A DNA stretch of 7,684 nucleotides from Erwinia sp. (GTDB taxonomy: Bacteria; Pseudomonadota; Gammaproteobacteria; Enterobacterales; Enterobacteriaceae): assembly GCA_003512805.1 (NCBI GenBank), contig DOOK01000096.1:1-7684 (forward strand), in the 5' to 3' direction. The notes under the pieces were generated by a model that was not told the DNA's origin, ran no database searches, and saw nothing but the letters and a program-made list of their open reading frames with translations. A program made the translations under genes and the position numbers. Positions 1 to 6,226 of the stretch are shown here, one piece after another (the first letter of the stretch is position 1; each line of letters starts with the position of its first letter).

Positions 1-983
1 TGGGCCGTCCGACCGAAGGCGAGTACAACGAAGAGTTCTCCCTGCTGCCAGTGGTTAATTACCTGAAAGAGAAACTTTCTTCTCCGGTTCGTCTGGCCAA
101 AGACTACCTGGACGGCGTGGATATTGCCGAAGGTGAGCTGGTCGTACTGGAAAACGTGCGCTTTAACAAAGGCGAGAAAAAAGACGACGAAGCGCTGGCG
201 AAAAAATACGCCGCGCTGTGTGACGTTTACGTGATGGATGCGTTCGGTACCGCGCACCGCGCTCAGGCTTCTACGCATGGCGTAGGTAAATTTGCTCCGG
301 TAGCCTGTGCCGGCCCACTGCTGGCAGAAGAGCTGGACGCGCTGGGCAAAGCCCTGAAAGAACCTGCTCGTCCGATGGTGGCGGTGGTAGGGGGCTCTAA
401 AGTCTCTACCAAGTTCGACGTGCTGAACTCTCTGGTCAAAATCGCCGATACGGTAATTGTTGGCGGCGGCATTGCCAACACCTTCGTGGCTATCGATAAC
501 AACGTGGGTAAATCCCTGTACGAGCCAGATTTTGTAGAAGCAGCAAAAAAACTGCGTGATGAATACAAAATTCCGGTGCCTACCGACTCCCGCGTTGGCA
601 CGGAATTCTCTGAAACTGCCCCTTCTACCGTGAAGAAAGTCTCTGAAGTGAAGGATGACGAAGAGATCATGGACTTCGGCGACGAAACTGCAGAAGCGAT
701 GGCTAAGCTGTTGAAAGAAGCCAAAACTATTCTGTGGAACGGCCCGGTGGGCGTGTTTGAATTCCCGAACTTCCGCAAAGGCACCGAAATCGTGGCGAAA
801 GCCATTGCCGAGAGCGATGCATTCTCTATCGCAGGCGGCGGTGATACGCTGGCTGCCATCGACCTCTTCGGCATTGAAGATAAGATCTCTTATATCTCTA
901 CCGGCGGCGGCGCTTTCCTGGAGTTTGTGGAAGGTAAAAAACTGCCCGCGGTAGCGATGCTGGAAGAACGCGCGAAACAGTAA
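1..983 (+). CDS. pgk: Phosphoglycerate kinase, 5' end outside the window
   Basis: Cytoplasmic glycolytic enzyme that transfers phosphate between 1,3-bisphosphoglycerate and ADP, giving 3-phosphoglycerate and ATP. The reading frame is open from the first base: the first full codon is at 3 and encodes Gly of [16 protein letters not shown], so the gene began upstream and the GTG at 51 is internal. About 326 residues are visible and about 60 are missing, by comparison with the 387-residue E. coli protein as I remember it. Family signatures seen are [32 protein letters not shown], the hinge and nucleotide-binding segment [11 protein letters not shown], and the C-terminal GGGDTLAAI and [10 protein letters not shown]. 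The catalytic N-terminal arginine region is not in view. The gene is followed by a hairpin and fbaA, the usual co-transcribed partner. The segment between the SKVSTK and ILWNGP motifs looks less like E. coli than the flanks. Confidence 0.97.
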   Translation, partial: GRPTEGEYNEEFSLLPVVNYLKEKLSSPVRLAKDYLDGVDIAEGELVVLENVRFNKGEKKDDEALAKKYAALCDVYVMDAFGTAHRAQASTHGVGKFAPVACAGPLLAEELDALGKALKEPARPMVAVVGGSKVSTKFDVLNSLVKIADTVIVGGGIANTFVAIDNNVGKSLYEPDFVEAAKKLRDEYKIPVPTDSRVGTEFSETAPSTVKKVSEVKDDEEIMDFGDETAEAMAKLLKEAKTILWNGPVGVFEFPNFRKGTEIVAKAIAESDAFSIAGGGDTLAAIDLFGIEDKISYISTGGGAFLEFVEGKKLPAVAMLEERAKQ

Positions 984-990
984 CCTCTGA

Positions 991-1010
991 GGCGGAGGGT
1001 AGCCTCCGCC
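991..1010 (+). other. Hairpin between pgk and fbaA, no T tract
   Basis: GGCGGAGG (991-998) and CCTCCGCC (1003-1010) form a perfect 8-bp GC-rich stem with a 4-base GTAG loop, starting 8 bp after the pgk stop. No run of T follows, so it is unlikely to be an efficient intrinsic terminator. In E. coli the pgk-fba transcript is cut between the genes by RNase E. A 3'-protective or processing hairpin is a reasonable inference here. Confidence 0.6.
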
Positions 1011-1073
1011 ACAATGATTTGCCGCCTAAGGCGCAACATCTTTTACTATTGCCGACGAAACAGGACAAAAGAC

Positions 1074-2153
1074 ATGTCTAAAATTTTTGATTTCGTAAAA
1101 CCAGGCGTTGTCACCGGTGACGACGTACAGAAAATCTTCAAGGTCGCAAAAGAGAACAAATTCGCCCTGCCAGCGGTTAACTGCGTCGGCACCGATTCCA
1201 TCAATGCCGTACTGGAAACTGCCGCTAAGGTTAAAGCGCCGGTTATTATCCAATTCTCTAACGGCGGCGCGGCATTTATTGCCGGTAAAGGCGTGAAGTC
1301 TGATAAGCCACAGGCTGCGGCTATTCTGGGCGCTATCTCTGGCGCACACCACGTGCATCAGATGGCGGAACATTACGGCGTGCCGGTTATCCTGCATACT
1401 GACCACTGCGCGAAAAAACTGCTGCCGTGGATCGACGGTCTGCTGGACGCAGGCGAAGCTCACTTCGAGAAAACCGGCAAGCCGCTGTTCTCTTCCCATA
1501 TGATCGACCTTTCTGAAGAGTCGCTGGAAGAAAACATCGAAATCTGCAGCAAGTATCTGGCGCGTATGTCAAAAATCAATATGACGCTGGAAATCGAACT
1601 GGGCTGCACCGGCGGTGAAGAAGATGGCGTTGATAACAGCCATATGGATGCTTCTGCCCTGTACACCCAGCCACAAGACGTGGATTACGCTTACGAAAAA
1701 CTGAACGCTATCAGCCCACGTTTCACCATCGCGGCTTCCTTCGGTAACGTTCATGGCGTGTATAAGCCAGGCAACGTTAAGCTGACCCCAACCATTCTGC
1801 GTGACTCCCAGGAATTTGTGACCAAAAAACACAACCTGCCGCACAATGCGCTGGACTTCGTTTTCCACGGCGGTTCCGGTTCTTCTGCTGCAGAAATCGA
1901 AGAGTCAATCAGCTACGGCGTGATTAAGATGAACATCGATACCGATACCCAGTGGGCTACCTGGAACGGCATCCTGCAGTACTACAAAAAGAACGAAGGT
2001 TATCTGCAGGCGCAGCTGGGCAACCCGGAAGGCGCTGATAAACCAAACAAGAAATATTACGATCCGCGCGTATGGCTGCGCTCTGCTCAGACGTCCATGA
2101 TTACCCGTCTGGAGCAGGCCTTTAAAGAGCTGAACGCGGTAGACGTTCTGTAA
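1074..2153 (+). CDS. fbaA: Class II (zinc) fructose-bisphosphate aldolase
   Basis: Cytoplasmic enzyme that reversibly splits fructose 1,6-bisphosphate into dihydroxyacetone phosphate and glyceraldehyde 3-phosphate. The protein is 359 residues, the same length as E. coli FbaA. The start is placed at ATG 1074, giving MSKIFDFVKPG, because AGGA at 1062-1065 sits 8 bp upstream and homology begins there; the frame stays open upstream to 1014, but that extension (MICRLRRN...) is not family-like. Visible active-site residues are Asp110 and zinc ligand His111 in LHTDHCAKK, Glu183 in GCTGGEEDGV, zinc ligands His227 (GNVHGVYKPG) and His265 (FHGGSGS), and Asn287/Asp289 in KMNIDTDTQW. It lies 90 bp after pgk, probably in the same operon, and is closed by a strong terminator. 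Nothing is broken or missing. Confidence 0.98.
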   Translation: MSKIFDFVKPGVVTGDDVQKIFKVAKENKFALPAVNCVGTDSINAVLETAAKVKAPVIIQFSNGGAAFIAGKGVKSDKPQAAAILGAISGAHHVHQMAEHYGVPVILHTDHCAKKLLPWIDGLLDAGEAHFEKTGKPLFSSHMIDLSEESLEENIEICSKYLARMSKINMTLEIELGCTGGEEDGVDNSHMDASALYTQPQDVDYAYEKLNAISPRFTIAASFGNVHGVYKPGNVKLTPTILRDSQEFVTKKHNLPHNALDFVFHGGSGSSAAEIEESISYGVIKMNIDTDTQWATWNGILQYYKKNEGYLQAQLGNPEGADKPNKKYYDPRVWLRSAQTSMITRLEQAFKELNAVDVL

Positions 2154-2171
2154 TTTTCTGCGGCTGATCTT

Positions 2172-2196
2172 AAGGCTCCCCCGTGGAGCCTTTTTT
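2172..2196 (+). terminator. Intrinsic terminator after fbaA
   Basis: AAGGCTCC (2172-2179) pairs with GGAGCCTT (2185-2192) around a 5-base loop, and the T run continues to 2196 (six T from 2191). It begins 19 bp after the fbaA stop and is a textbook Rho-independent terminator for the pgk-fbaA transcript. Confidence 0.92.
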
Positions 2197-2318
2197 ATAT
2201 GTCGTTCCCCAACGCCCGCCAAAGCCATCTTTGTTCTCGCGCTTATCTGCCTTCCTCTTTTAAAAACCCTGCTAAAAAAGCGCCTTCTGGGTAACAAATT
2301 ATTAATTTGCCTCGTTAT

Positions 2319-2347
2319 TTGGCAGCGGGCAGGATTTTAGTTACGCT
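2319..2347 (+). promoter_or_regulatory. Possible mscS promoter
   Basis: TTGGCA (2319-2324, five of six bases of the -35 consensus) is followed after 17 bp by TACGCT (2342-2347, three of six of the -10). Just upstream, CAAATT-ATT-AATTTG (2295-2309) is an AT-rich palindrome that could serve as an UP-like or operator element. E. coli mscS is induced in stationary phase and by osmotic stress through RpoS, which tolerates -10 elements such as this. Weak match; position is an inference. Confidence 0.3.
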
Positions 2348-2359
2348 TTAAGCTTGGGA

Positions 2360-2401
2360 TGCCAGCGTTGTCTGGCAATCTGCTTACTTCCCGTCGGGGA
2401 A
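2360..2401 (+). other. Two tandem small hairpins in the mscS leader
   Basis: TGCCAG (2360-2365) and CTGGCA (2372-2377) are perfect 6-bp arms with a 6-base loop. TTCCC (2388-2392) and GGGAA (2397-2401) are 5-bp arms around GTCG. The second ends 7 bp before the AGGA ribosome-binding site (2409-2412). No T tract follows either. Possible leader structures or, for the first, a DNA operator. Confidence 0.35.
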
Positions 2402-2419
2402 CAACAACAGGATAAGCAA

Positions 2420-3304
2420 ATGGAAGATTTGAACGTGGTCGACGGTGTAAACCGTGCGGGCAGCTGGCTGGTACATAATCAGGCGCTATTGCTCAGCTAT
2501 GCGGTAAATATTGTTGCCTCAATTATCATTATTATTATTGGCGTGCTGGTGGCAAAGGTCGTCTCTAACGCGCTGAACAAAGTGCTGAAAGCACGCCATA
2601 TTGACGCGACCGTCTGTGACTTTCTCGCGGCGATTGCCCGTTACGGCATCATCGCCTTTACGTTAACGGCGGCATTGAACCGCGTAGGCGTGCAGACCGC
2701 ATCCGTTATTGCTCTGTTAGGTGCCATTGGTCTGGCCGCTGGCCTGGCCGTACAGGGCGCGTTAAGCAACCTGGCAGCGGGCGTGCTGCTGGTTATTTTC
2801 CGTCCCTTCCGTACCGGCGATTTTATTGACATCGGGGTGATGGGAACCGTACAGAGCGTACAGATTTTCTCTACGACGCTGAAATCCGCAGATGGCAAAA
2901 CGGTAGTGGTGCCAAACGGCAAAATCATTGCCAACAATATCATTAACTTCTCGCGCGAGCCGGTGCGCCGTAATGAATTTATCATTGGCGTTTCTTACGA
3001 TGCCGACGTCGATCAGGTGCTCAGGCTGCTGCGCGAAGTCGTAGAGGCCGACTCTCGCGTCCTGCAGGATATGGGCGTGCAGATTGGGCCGAACGAGCTG
3101 GCGGCTTCGTCAGTGAATTATGTGGTTCGTTGCTGGAGCAACGCAGGCGATCTGCAAAACGTGTACTGGGATTTGATGAAAAACTTCAAGCGCACGCTGG
3201 ATGCCAATAACATTGGAATTCCTTATCCGCAGATGGATGTACACCTGCATCAGCCTGCTGAGGCAAAAACCGACGCCGCGCCGGTAACGGCAAAGCCTGA
3301 ATAA
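2420..3304 (+). CDS. mscS: Small-conductance mechanosensitive channel MscS
   Basis: Inner-membrane homoheptameric channel that opens under membrane tension and releases solutes during hypo-osmotic shock. Length is 294 residues against 286 in E. coli. Start ATG 2420 (MEDLNVVD) has AGGA at 2409-2412 and matches the family N terminus; the upstream in-frame extension to 2354 has no such support. TM1 is about residues 27-57, TM2 about 68-90, and pore-lining TM3 about 93-127. TM3 keeps the packing residues Gly101, Ala102, Gly104, Ala106, Gly108 and the gate leucines 105 and 109, then Gly113 at the kink. The beta domain carries IFRPFRTGD and [20 protein letters not shown]. Odd points: six isoleucines in a row at 35-40 (an ATT-rich run), Cys66 and Cys238 although E. 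coli MscS has no cysteine as I remember it, one residue fewer after FIDIG, and a longer Ala/Pro/Lys tail from about 276. It is a single-gene unit with its own terminator. Confidence 0.96.
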   Translation: MEDLNVVDGVNRAGSWLVHNQALLLSYAVNIVASIIIIIIGVLVAKVVSNALNKVLKARHIDATVCDFLAAIARYGIIAFTLTAALNRVGVQTASVIALLGAIGLAAGLAVQGALSNLAAGVLLVIFRPFRTGDFIDIGVMGTVQSVQIFSTTLKSADGKTVVVPNGKIIANNIINFSREPVRRNEFIIGVSYDADVDQVLRLLREVVEADSRVLQDMGVQIGPNELAASSVNYVVRCWSNAGDLQNVYWDLMKNFKRTLDANNIGIPYPQMDVHLHQPAEAKTDAAPVTAKPE

Positions 3305-3350
3305 TTTCAGTCGGTTGGGCATAGCCCGAAGGCATCAGCATGAAAAAGAC

Positions 3351-3376
3351 AAGGCGGACTGCGGTTCGCCTTTTTT
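3351..3376 (+). terminator. Intrinsic terminator after mscS
   Basis: AAGGCGGA (3351-3358) pairs with TTCGCCTT (3365-3372), with one G-T pair and a 6-base loop. Six T follow from 3371 to 3376. It lies 46 bp after the mscS stop and insulates argO from mscS transcription. Confidence 0.88.
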
Positions 3377-3408
3377 ATTGCCTACTGTCATAAGCTAACT
3401 TAATGGGC

Positions 3409-3435
3409 TATTAGAATCTTCAATTTCCTCTAATA
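3409..3435. promoter_or_regulatory. AT-rich dyad upstream of argO, candidate ArgP or Lrp operator
   Basis: TATTAGA (3409-3415) and TCTAATA (3429-3435) are perfect 7-bp inverted arms separated by 13 bp. In E. coli argO is activated by ArgP (a LysR-type regulator binding imperfect dyads upstream of and over its targets) and also by Lrp, and argP is present in this window. The dyad lies 52 bp before the argO start and overlaps the best promoter guess. Assigning it to ArgP is an inference. Confidence 0.4.
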
Positions 3436-3453
3436 ATATGAAGGCTATACACT
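3411..3453 (+). promoter_or_regulatory. argO promoter region, exact elements uncertain
   Basis: Two weak arrangements are possible. TTAGAA (3411-3416), 17 bp, TAATAT (3434-3439) lies inside the dyad. TTTCCT (3424-3429), 16 bp, TATACA (3446-3451), with TACACT overlapping to 3453, places the dyad over and upstream of the -35. Poor -35 elements are expected for a promoter that needs an activator. I cannot choose between them. Confidence 0.35.
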
Positions 3454-3486
3454 CGCCGCCAGCTGAAACCGTTTGAGGAGCACATT

Positions 3487-4107
3487 ATGTTTGCCGTTTT
3501 CCTGCAGGGCATGGCACTGGGCGCCGCGCTGATCCTGCCGCTGGGGCCGCAGAACGCTTTTGTACTGAATCAGGGGGTGCGTCGGCATTACCATTTAATG
3601 ACCGCTGCGCTTTGTACGATAAGCGATATTCTGCTGATTTGCGGCGGCGTTTTCGGTGGCAGCGCACTGCTGACGCAATCAACCTTATTGCTGAACATGG
3701 TGACATGGGGCGGCGTACTGTTCCTGCTGTGGTACGGCTGGGGGGCGTTGCGTACCGCTTTCAGCGGCGATGTGGCGCTGGCATCATCGCAAGCGATAAA
3801 GCAGAGCCGTTGGCGCATAATTGCCACCCTGCTGGCGGTGACCTGGCTGAATCCGCACGTCTACCTTGATACCTTTGTGGTGCTGGGGAGTCTGGGTGGT
3901 CAGCTTCCGGCAGAATCGCGTAAATGGTTCGCGTTAGGGTCGGCCAGCGCCTCGCTAATCTGGTTTTTCGGTTTGGCTATGCTGGCAGCCTGGCTGGCAC
4001 CGCGCCTTAATACGGCCAGAGCGCAGCGCATCATTAATCTGCTGGTCGGGTTGGTCATGTGGCTGATAGCGCTGAAGCTGGCGCTACAGGCGCTGGATAT
4101 CGGCTAA
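3487..4107 (+). CDS. argO: Arginine exporter ArgO (LysE family)
   Basis: Inner-membrane protein that exports L-arginine and the toxic analogue canavanine; a LysE/RhtB superfamily member. Length is 206 residues against about 211 in E. coli. Start ATG 3487 has a strong GAGGAG ribosome-binding site at 3475-3480, 6 bp upstream. Family motifs are seen at LGPQNAFV (19-26) and in the second half [19 protein letters not shown] (121-139), with conserved aspartates at 47 (ISDIL) and 128. Hydrophobic segments fall at about 2-22, 38-60, 68-86, 112-136, 146-171 and 182-202. Its known activator argP is encoded about 1 kb downstream on the other strand. No intrinsic terminator follows directly, so read-through into yggE is possible. 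Confidence 0.95.
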   Translation: MFAVFLQGMALGAALILPLGPQNAFVLNQGVRRHYHLMTAALCTISDILLICGGVFGGSALLTQSTLLLNMVTWGGVLFLLWYGWGALRTAFSGDVALASSQAIKQSRWRIIATLLAVTWLNPHVYLDTFVVLGSLGGQLPAESRKWFALGSASASLIWFFGLAMLAAWLAPRLNTARAQRIINLLVGLVMWLIALKLALQALDIG

Positions 4108-4152
4108 ATACGCCCGAACTCATTTCAGGAATTAAGGTCATAGTCTCGCAGG

Positions 4153-4158
4153 TATAAT
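4153..4158 (+). promoter_or_regulatory. Candidate yggE promoter -10 element
   Basis: TATAAT at 4153-4158 is a perfect -10 hexamer in the argO-yggE gap, about 100 bp before the yggE start. No good -35 lies at 16-18 bp; TTAAGG (4132-4137) is only 15 bp away, and there is no extended -10 TG. A promoter here would give a leader of roughly 90 nt. Confidence 0.4.
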
Positions 4159-4191
4159 CGCACTAAGATGCGAACTGATGGAATAAATTGT

Positions 4192-4224
4192 GGAAGCCGG
4201 TACGCAGTAATCAGGCCGGTTTCC
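4192..4224 (+). other. Stem-loop in the argO-yggE gap
   Basis: GGAAGCCGG (4192-4200) pairs with CCGGTTTCC (4216-4224), nine pairs including one G-T, around a 15-base loop. Only short mixed T follows (TCTGTT), so it is a poor terminator. It could mark the argO 3' end or fold in the yggE leader. Confidence 0.4.
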
Positions 4225-4246
4225 TCTGTTATGACTGAAGTCCCAT

Positions 4247-4261
4247 GGAGGATCTCCTTTG
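4247..4261 (+). promoter_or_regulatory. Ribosome-binding site that fixes a TTG start for yggE
   Basis: GGAGGA at 4247-4252 stands 6 bp before TTG 4259. The only nearby ATG (4245) begins a six-codon frame, ATG GAG GAT CTC CTT TGA (4245-4262), which stops inside the TTG start. GGAG (4247-4250) and CTCC (4254-4257) could also pair weakly across three bases, partly hiding the site. Confidence 0.7.
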
Positions 4262-4978
4262 AAATTGACCAAACTGGCGCTGGCCGCACTTATTTTTACC
4301 TCACCTTTTGCCGTCGTGGCGGATGAACTGCCTAACGGGCCTCATGTTGTGACGTCCGGACAAGCAAGCGTTGACGCGACGCCCGACATCGCTACGCTGG
4401 CCATAGAGGTTGGCGTTTCTTCAAAAGATGCTTCTGAAGCCAAAAAACAGGCCGACAGCCGTGTTGCCCAGTATTTTGATTTTCTTCAGAAAAATGGCAT
4501 TAATAAGAAAGATATCAATGCGGCCAACCTGAGTACGCAGCCAGAATATGATTATCTGAAGGACGGTAAATCGGAGCTGAAAGGTTACCGCGCGGTACGT
4601 CAGGTGCAGGTAACGCTGCGCCAGTTAGATAAGCTGAACGAACTGCTGGACGGGGCGCTCAAATCCGGGCTTAACGAAATCCGTTCTGTTGAGCTGGGCG
4701 TTGCCAATCCTGACAGCTATCGTGATAAAGCTCGCCAGGCCGCGATCGAAAACGCGACGCAGCAGGCTGGCGCGCTGGCAAAAGGCTTTAATGCTCAGCT
4801 GGGGCCGGTTTACAGCATCCGCTATCACGTGGCCAACTATCAGCCGATGCCGATGGCCAGAATGTTCAAAACCGCTGATGCCGCGCCGATGACCTCGGCC
4901 GCGCAAACTTACGAGCAGCAGAGCATTCACTTTGATGATCAGGTGGATGTGGTGTTTGAGCTGCAGCGCAAGCAGTAA
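4259..4978 (+). CDS. yggE: Periplasmic SIMPL-domain protein YggE
   Basis: Exported protein of the SIMPL (BP26/OMP28) family; in E. coli it has been linked to tolerance of oxidative stress, but its biochemical role is not settled. Length is 239 residues against about 246 in E. coli. The start is TTG at 4259, decoded as Met: it gives MKLTKLALAALIF, a normal signal peptide, with a strong ribosome-binding site 6 bp upstream. The signal peptide runs to about residue 21, with likely cleavage at VVA|DE. The mature protein keeps family stretches such as GPHVVTSGQASVDATPD, ATLAIEVGV, LKGYRAVRQVQVTLRQLDKLN, GLNEIRSVELGVANPDSYRDKAR, YQPMPMARM and the end FDDQVDVVFEL. It is downstream of argO and convergent with argP. 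A perfect TATAAT at 4153 suggests its own promoter. Confidence 0.93.
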   Translation: MKLTKLALAALIFTSPFAVVADELPNGPHVVTSGQASVDATPDIATLAIEVGVSSKDASEAKKQADSRVAQYFDFLQKNGINKKDINAANLSTQPEYDYLKDGKSELKGYRAVRQVQVTLRQLDKLNELLDGALKSGLNEIRSVELGVANPDSYRDKARQAAIENATQQAGALAKGFNAQLGPVYSIRYHVANYQPMPMARMFKTADAAPMTSAAQTYEQQSIHFDDQVDVVFELQRKQ

Positions 4979-4981
4979 GTT

Positions 4982-5025
4982 CGCTTTCTGAAAGCGGCGT
5001 CCGGTAGGGGATACCGGACGCTTTT
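4982..5025 (+). terminator. Tandem hairpins and terminator after yggE
   Basis: CGCTTT-CTG-AAAGCG (4982-4996) begins three bases after the yggE stop. Immediately next, GCGTCCGGTA (4997-5006) and TACCGGACGC (5012-5021) form a perfect 10-bp stem with a 5-base loop, followed by TTTT (5022-5025). The second is a good intrinsic terminator for yggE. Read from the other side the stem is followed only by a broken T tract, so it may stop argP transcripts less well. Confidence 0.82.
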
Positions 5026-5054
5026 CCTGCCAGAACTCGCGGGCGAAAATCAGC

Positions 5055-5123
5055 CCGAATCCGAATCCGAATCCGAATCCGAATCCGAATCCGAATCCGA
5101 ATCCGAATCCGAATCCGAATCCG
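5055..5123. repeat. Hexanucleotide tandem array (CCGAAT)11.5 between yggE and argP
   Basis: Eleven perfect, uninterrupted copies of CCGAAT run from 5055 to 5120, followed by CCG (5121-5123), 69 bp in all. The array lies between two convergent genes: 29 bp after the yggE terminator T run and 5 bp from the argP stop codon (5129-5131). On the minus strand the unit is ATTCGG, so it would sit in the argP 3' untranslated region. No base differs between copies, which suggests recent growth by replication slippage and likely length variation between strains. It is not a REP/BIME or CRISPR repeat. Confidence 0.97.
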
Positions 5124-5128
5124 GGGCG

Positions 5129-6028
5129 CTATTCGCTCTGGCGCAGGACACGATGGCCGTGAGCAATCAGCGCGTCGGTGACTTTACGCATCAGGCGGCT
5201 TTCCGGCGCAAATCGATGCCAGTACAGCATACGGCGCTGGAACAAGCCTGGCGTCAGGTCGATCAGTTCGCCTTCCGCCAGCTCTCGTTCAATCTGCAGA
5301 TGCGGGATCATACAGCAGGTGGTGCCCTGGCGCGCCAGCTGCACAAAAGCCTCTGACGAATTCACGATATGGCACGGTACGCTGCCGGGCGACAAATCGA
5401 AATTCTGCTGTAAAAACGCCTGGTGCATATCATCAAGATGATCGAACGCCACCGCTGGCGCTTTTAGCAGCGCGGAACGGGTCACGCCATTTGGGAAGTA
5501 GCGTGCGGCAAACTCTTTCGAGCCGACAAACAGATAATCCAGCGCGCCGAGCTGGTCTACCAGGCAGCTTGGCAGCGGCTGCGGCTGAATACTTACCGCA
5601 CCGACCACTTCGCCGCGCCGCAGGCGTTCCTGCGTGCGGGTTTCGTCTTCCACCTGAAGATTCAGACGCACCGGGGAATCGCTCAGCACCGTTTTCAGGG
5701 CAGGCAGCAGCCACGTCGCCAGGCTGTCCGCATTCACCGCCAGTGACAGCAGCAATGGCGTGGTGCCACTGTTGTCATCGCCGCCCAGCCACTCTTCTTC
5801 CAGCAGCTCGACCTGGTGTAGTAGCGCCAGTAATTTCTGCCCCTGTTCGGTAGGACGAGGCGGTACGGTACGCACCAGCAGTGGCTGCCCAAACATATTT
5901 TCCAGCTGCTTGATACGCTGGGAAACGGCTGACTGAGTGATACAAAGCTTTTGCGCTGCGCGTTCAAAACCGCGCTCGCGAATGACCGCATCCAGCGCCT
6001 GAAGCGTTCGATAGTCCGGGCGTTTCAT
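5129..6028 (-). CDS. argP: LysR-type regulator ArgP (IciA)
   Basis: DNA-binding transcription regulator that in E. coli activates argO with arginine as co-effector, is antagonised by lysine, and also controls lysine-biosynthesis and related genes. Length is 299 residues against 297 in E. coli, with near identity over most of the protein. Residues 1-60 form the winged helix-turn-helix, with the core [20 protein letters not shown] at 21-40; a linker helix ([17 protein letters not shown]) leads to the two-lobe effector domain (about 92-290) containing [61 protein letters not shown] and [18 protein letters not shown]. Start ATG at 6028-6026; its ribosome-binding site is weak (AAGAGAG-like, about 11 bp away). 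It is divergent from rpiA, convergent with yggE, and its target argO is nearby. The frame after the TAG stop stays open, through the hexamer array, to 4625. Confidence 0.97.
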   Translation of the reverse strand: MKRPDYRTLQALDAVIRERGFERAAQKLCITQSAVSQRIKQLENMFGQPLLVRTVPPRPTEQGQKLLALLHQVELLEEEWLGGDDNSGTTPLLLSLAVNADSLATWLLPALKTVLSDSPVRLNLQVEDETRTQERLRRGEVVGAVSIQPQPLPSCLVDQLGALDYLFVGSKEFAARYFPNGVTRSALLKAPAVAFDHLDDMHQAFLQQNFDLSPGSVPCHIVNSSEAFVQLARQGTTCCMIPHLQIERELAEGELIDLTPGLFQRRMLYWHRFAPESRLMRKVTDALIAHGHRVLRQSE

Positions 6029-6063
6029 TGTTGTTTTAGCTCTCTTTCAGGTGTGGAATCTGC

Positions 6064-6092
6064 ACTATGCCATATTTTTGCCATTTTGCCCT
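6064..6092 (-). promoter_or_regulatory. Possible argP promoter
   Basis: On the minus strand AGGGCA (6092-6087) and CATAGT (6069-6064) are 17 bp apart, three and four matches of six. The spacer holds a direct repeat of TTTTGCC on the plus strand (6076-6082 and 6084-6090), which could serve in autoregulation, known for ArgP in E. coli. Weak. Confidence 0.25.
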
Positions 6093-6135
6093 GCGCTTAA
6101 ACCCGGCGGCACGGTTTTGCGGCCTTGCTTCCAGA

Positions 6136-6155
6136 GTGACAACAAATGGCGTCAC
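6136..6155. promoter_or_regulatory. Small dyad in the argP-rpiA divergent region
   Basis: GTGAC (6136-6140) and GTCAC (6151-6155) are 5-bp inverted arms separated by 10 bp, just upstream of the rpiA promoter candidate. Arms this short may be chance. The spacing does not fit CRP, which needs 6 bp between GTGA and TCAC. Confidence 0.2.
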
Positions 6156-6162
6156 GGAGCGG

Positions 6163-6189
6163 TTTTTTCAGCGAGGGTTGTTTTATACT
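6163..6189 (+). promoter_or_regulatory. Likely rpiA promoter
   Basis: TATACT (6184-6189) matches five of six bases of the -10 consensus. The upstream T run (TTTTTT, 6163-6168) is the only -35-like stretch, at 15 bp. The predicted leader to the rpiA ATG is about 30 nt. Confidence 0.4.
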
Positions 6190-6226
6190 GTCGCCACACA
6201 GTAGCAGCACGGATTCTAAACTTACC

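Noticed and set aside
2199..2294. 31-codon frame beginning MSFPNARQ after fbaA
   Set aside because: It starts directly behind the fbaA terminator, and the nearest GGAG belongs to the terminator stem and is too far away. Likely chance.
3340..3393. 17-codon ORF beginning MKKTRRTAV after mscS
   Set aside because: It is read straight through the mscS terminator stem and T run, so the Lys/Arg/Phe content follows from the terminator sequence.
4168..4326. 52-codon frame overlapping the yggE start in another frame
   Set aside because: No ribosome-binding site, and it overlaps the strongly supported yggE start and signal peptide.
5055..5123. Reading the hexamer array as a CRISPR, REP element or origin iteron set
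   Set aside because: Units are 6 bp with no spacers, no dyad symmetry of REP type and no nearby replication or cas gene.
5491..5853. 120-codon plus-strand frame inside argP
   Set aside because: Antisense shadow of argP, rich in Ala/Pro/Arg as expected from GC-rich complement. argP itself is near-identical to its family.
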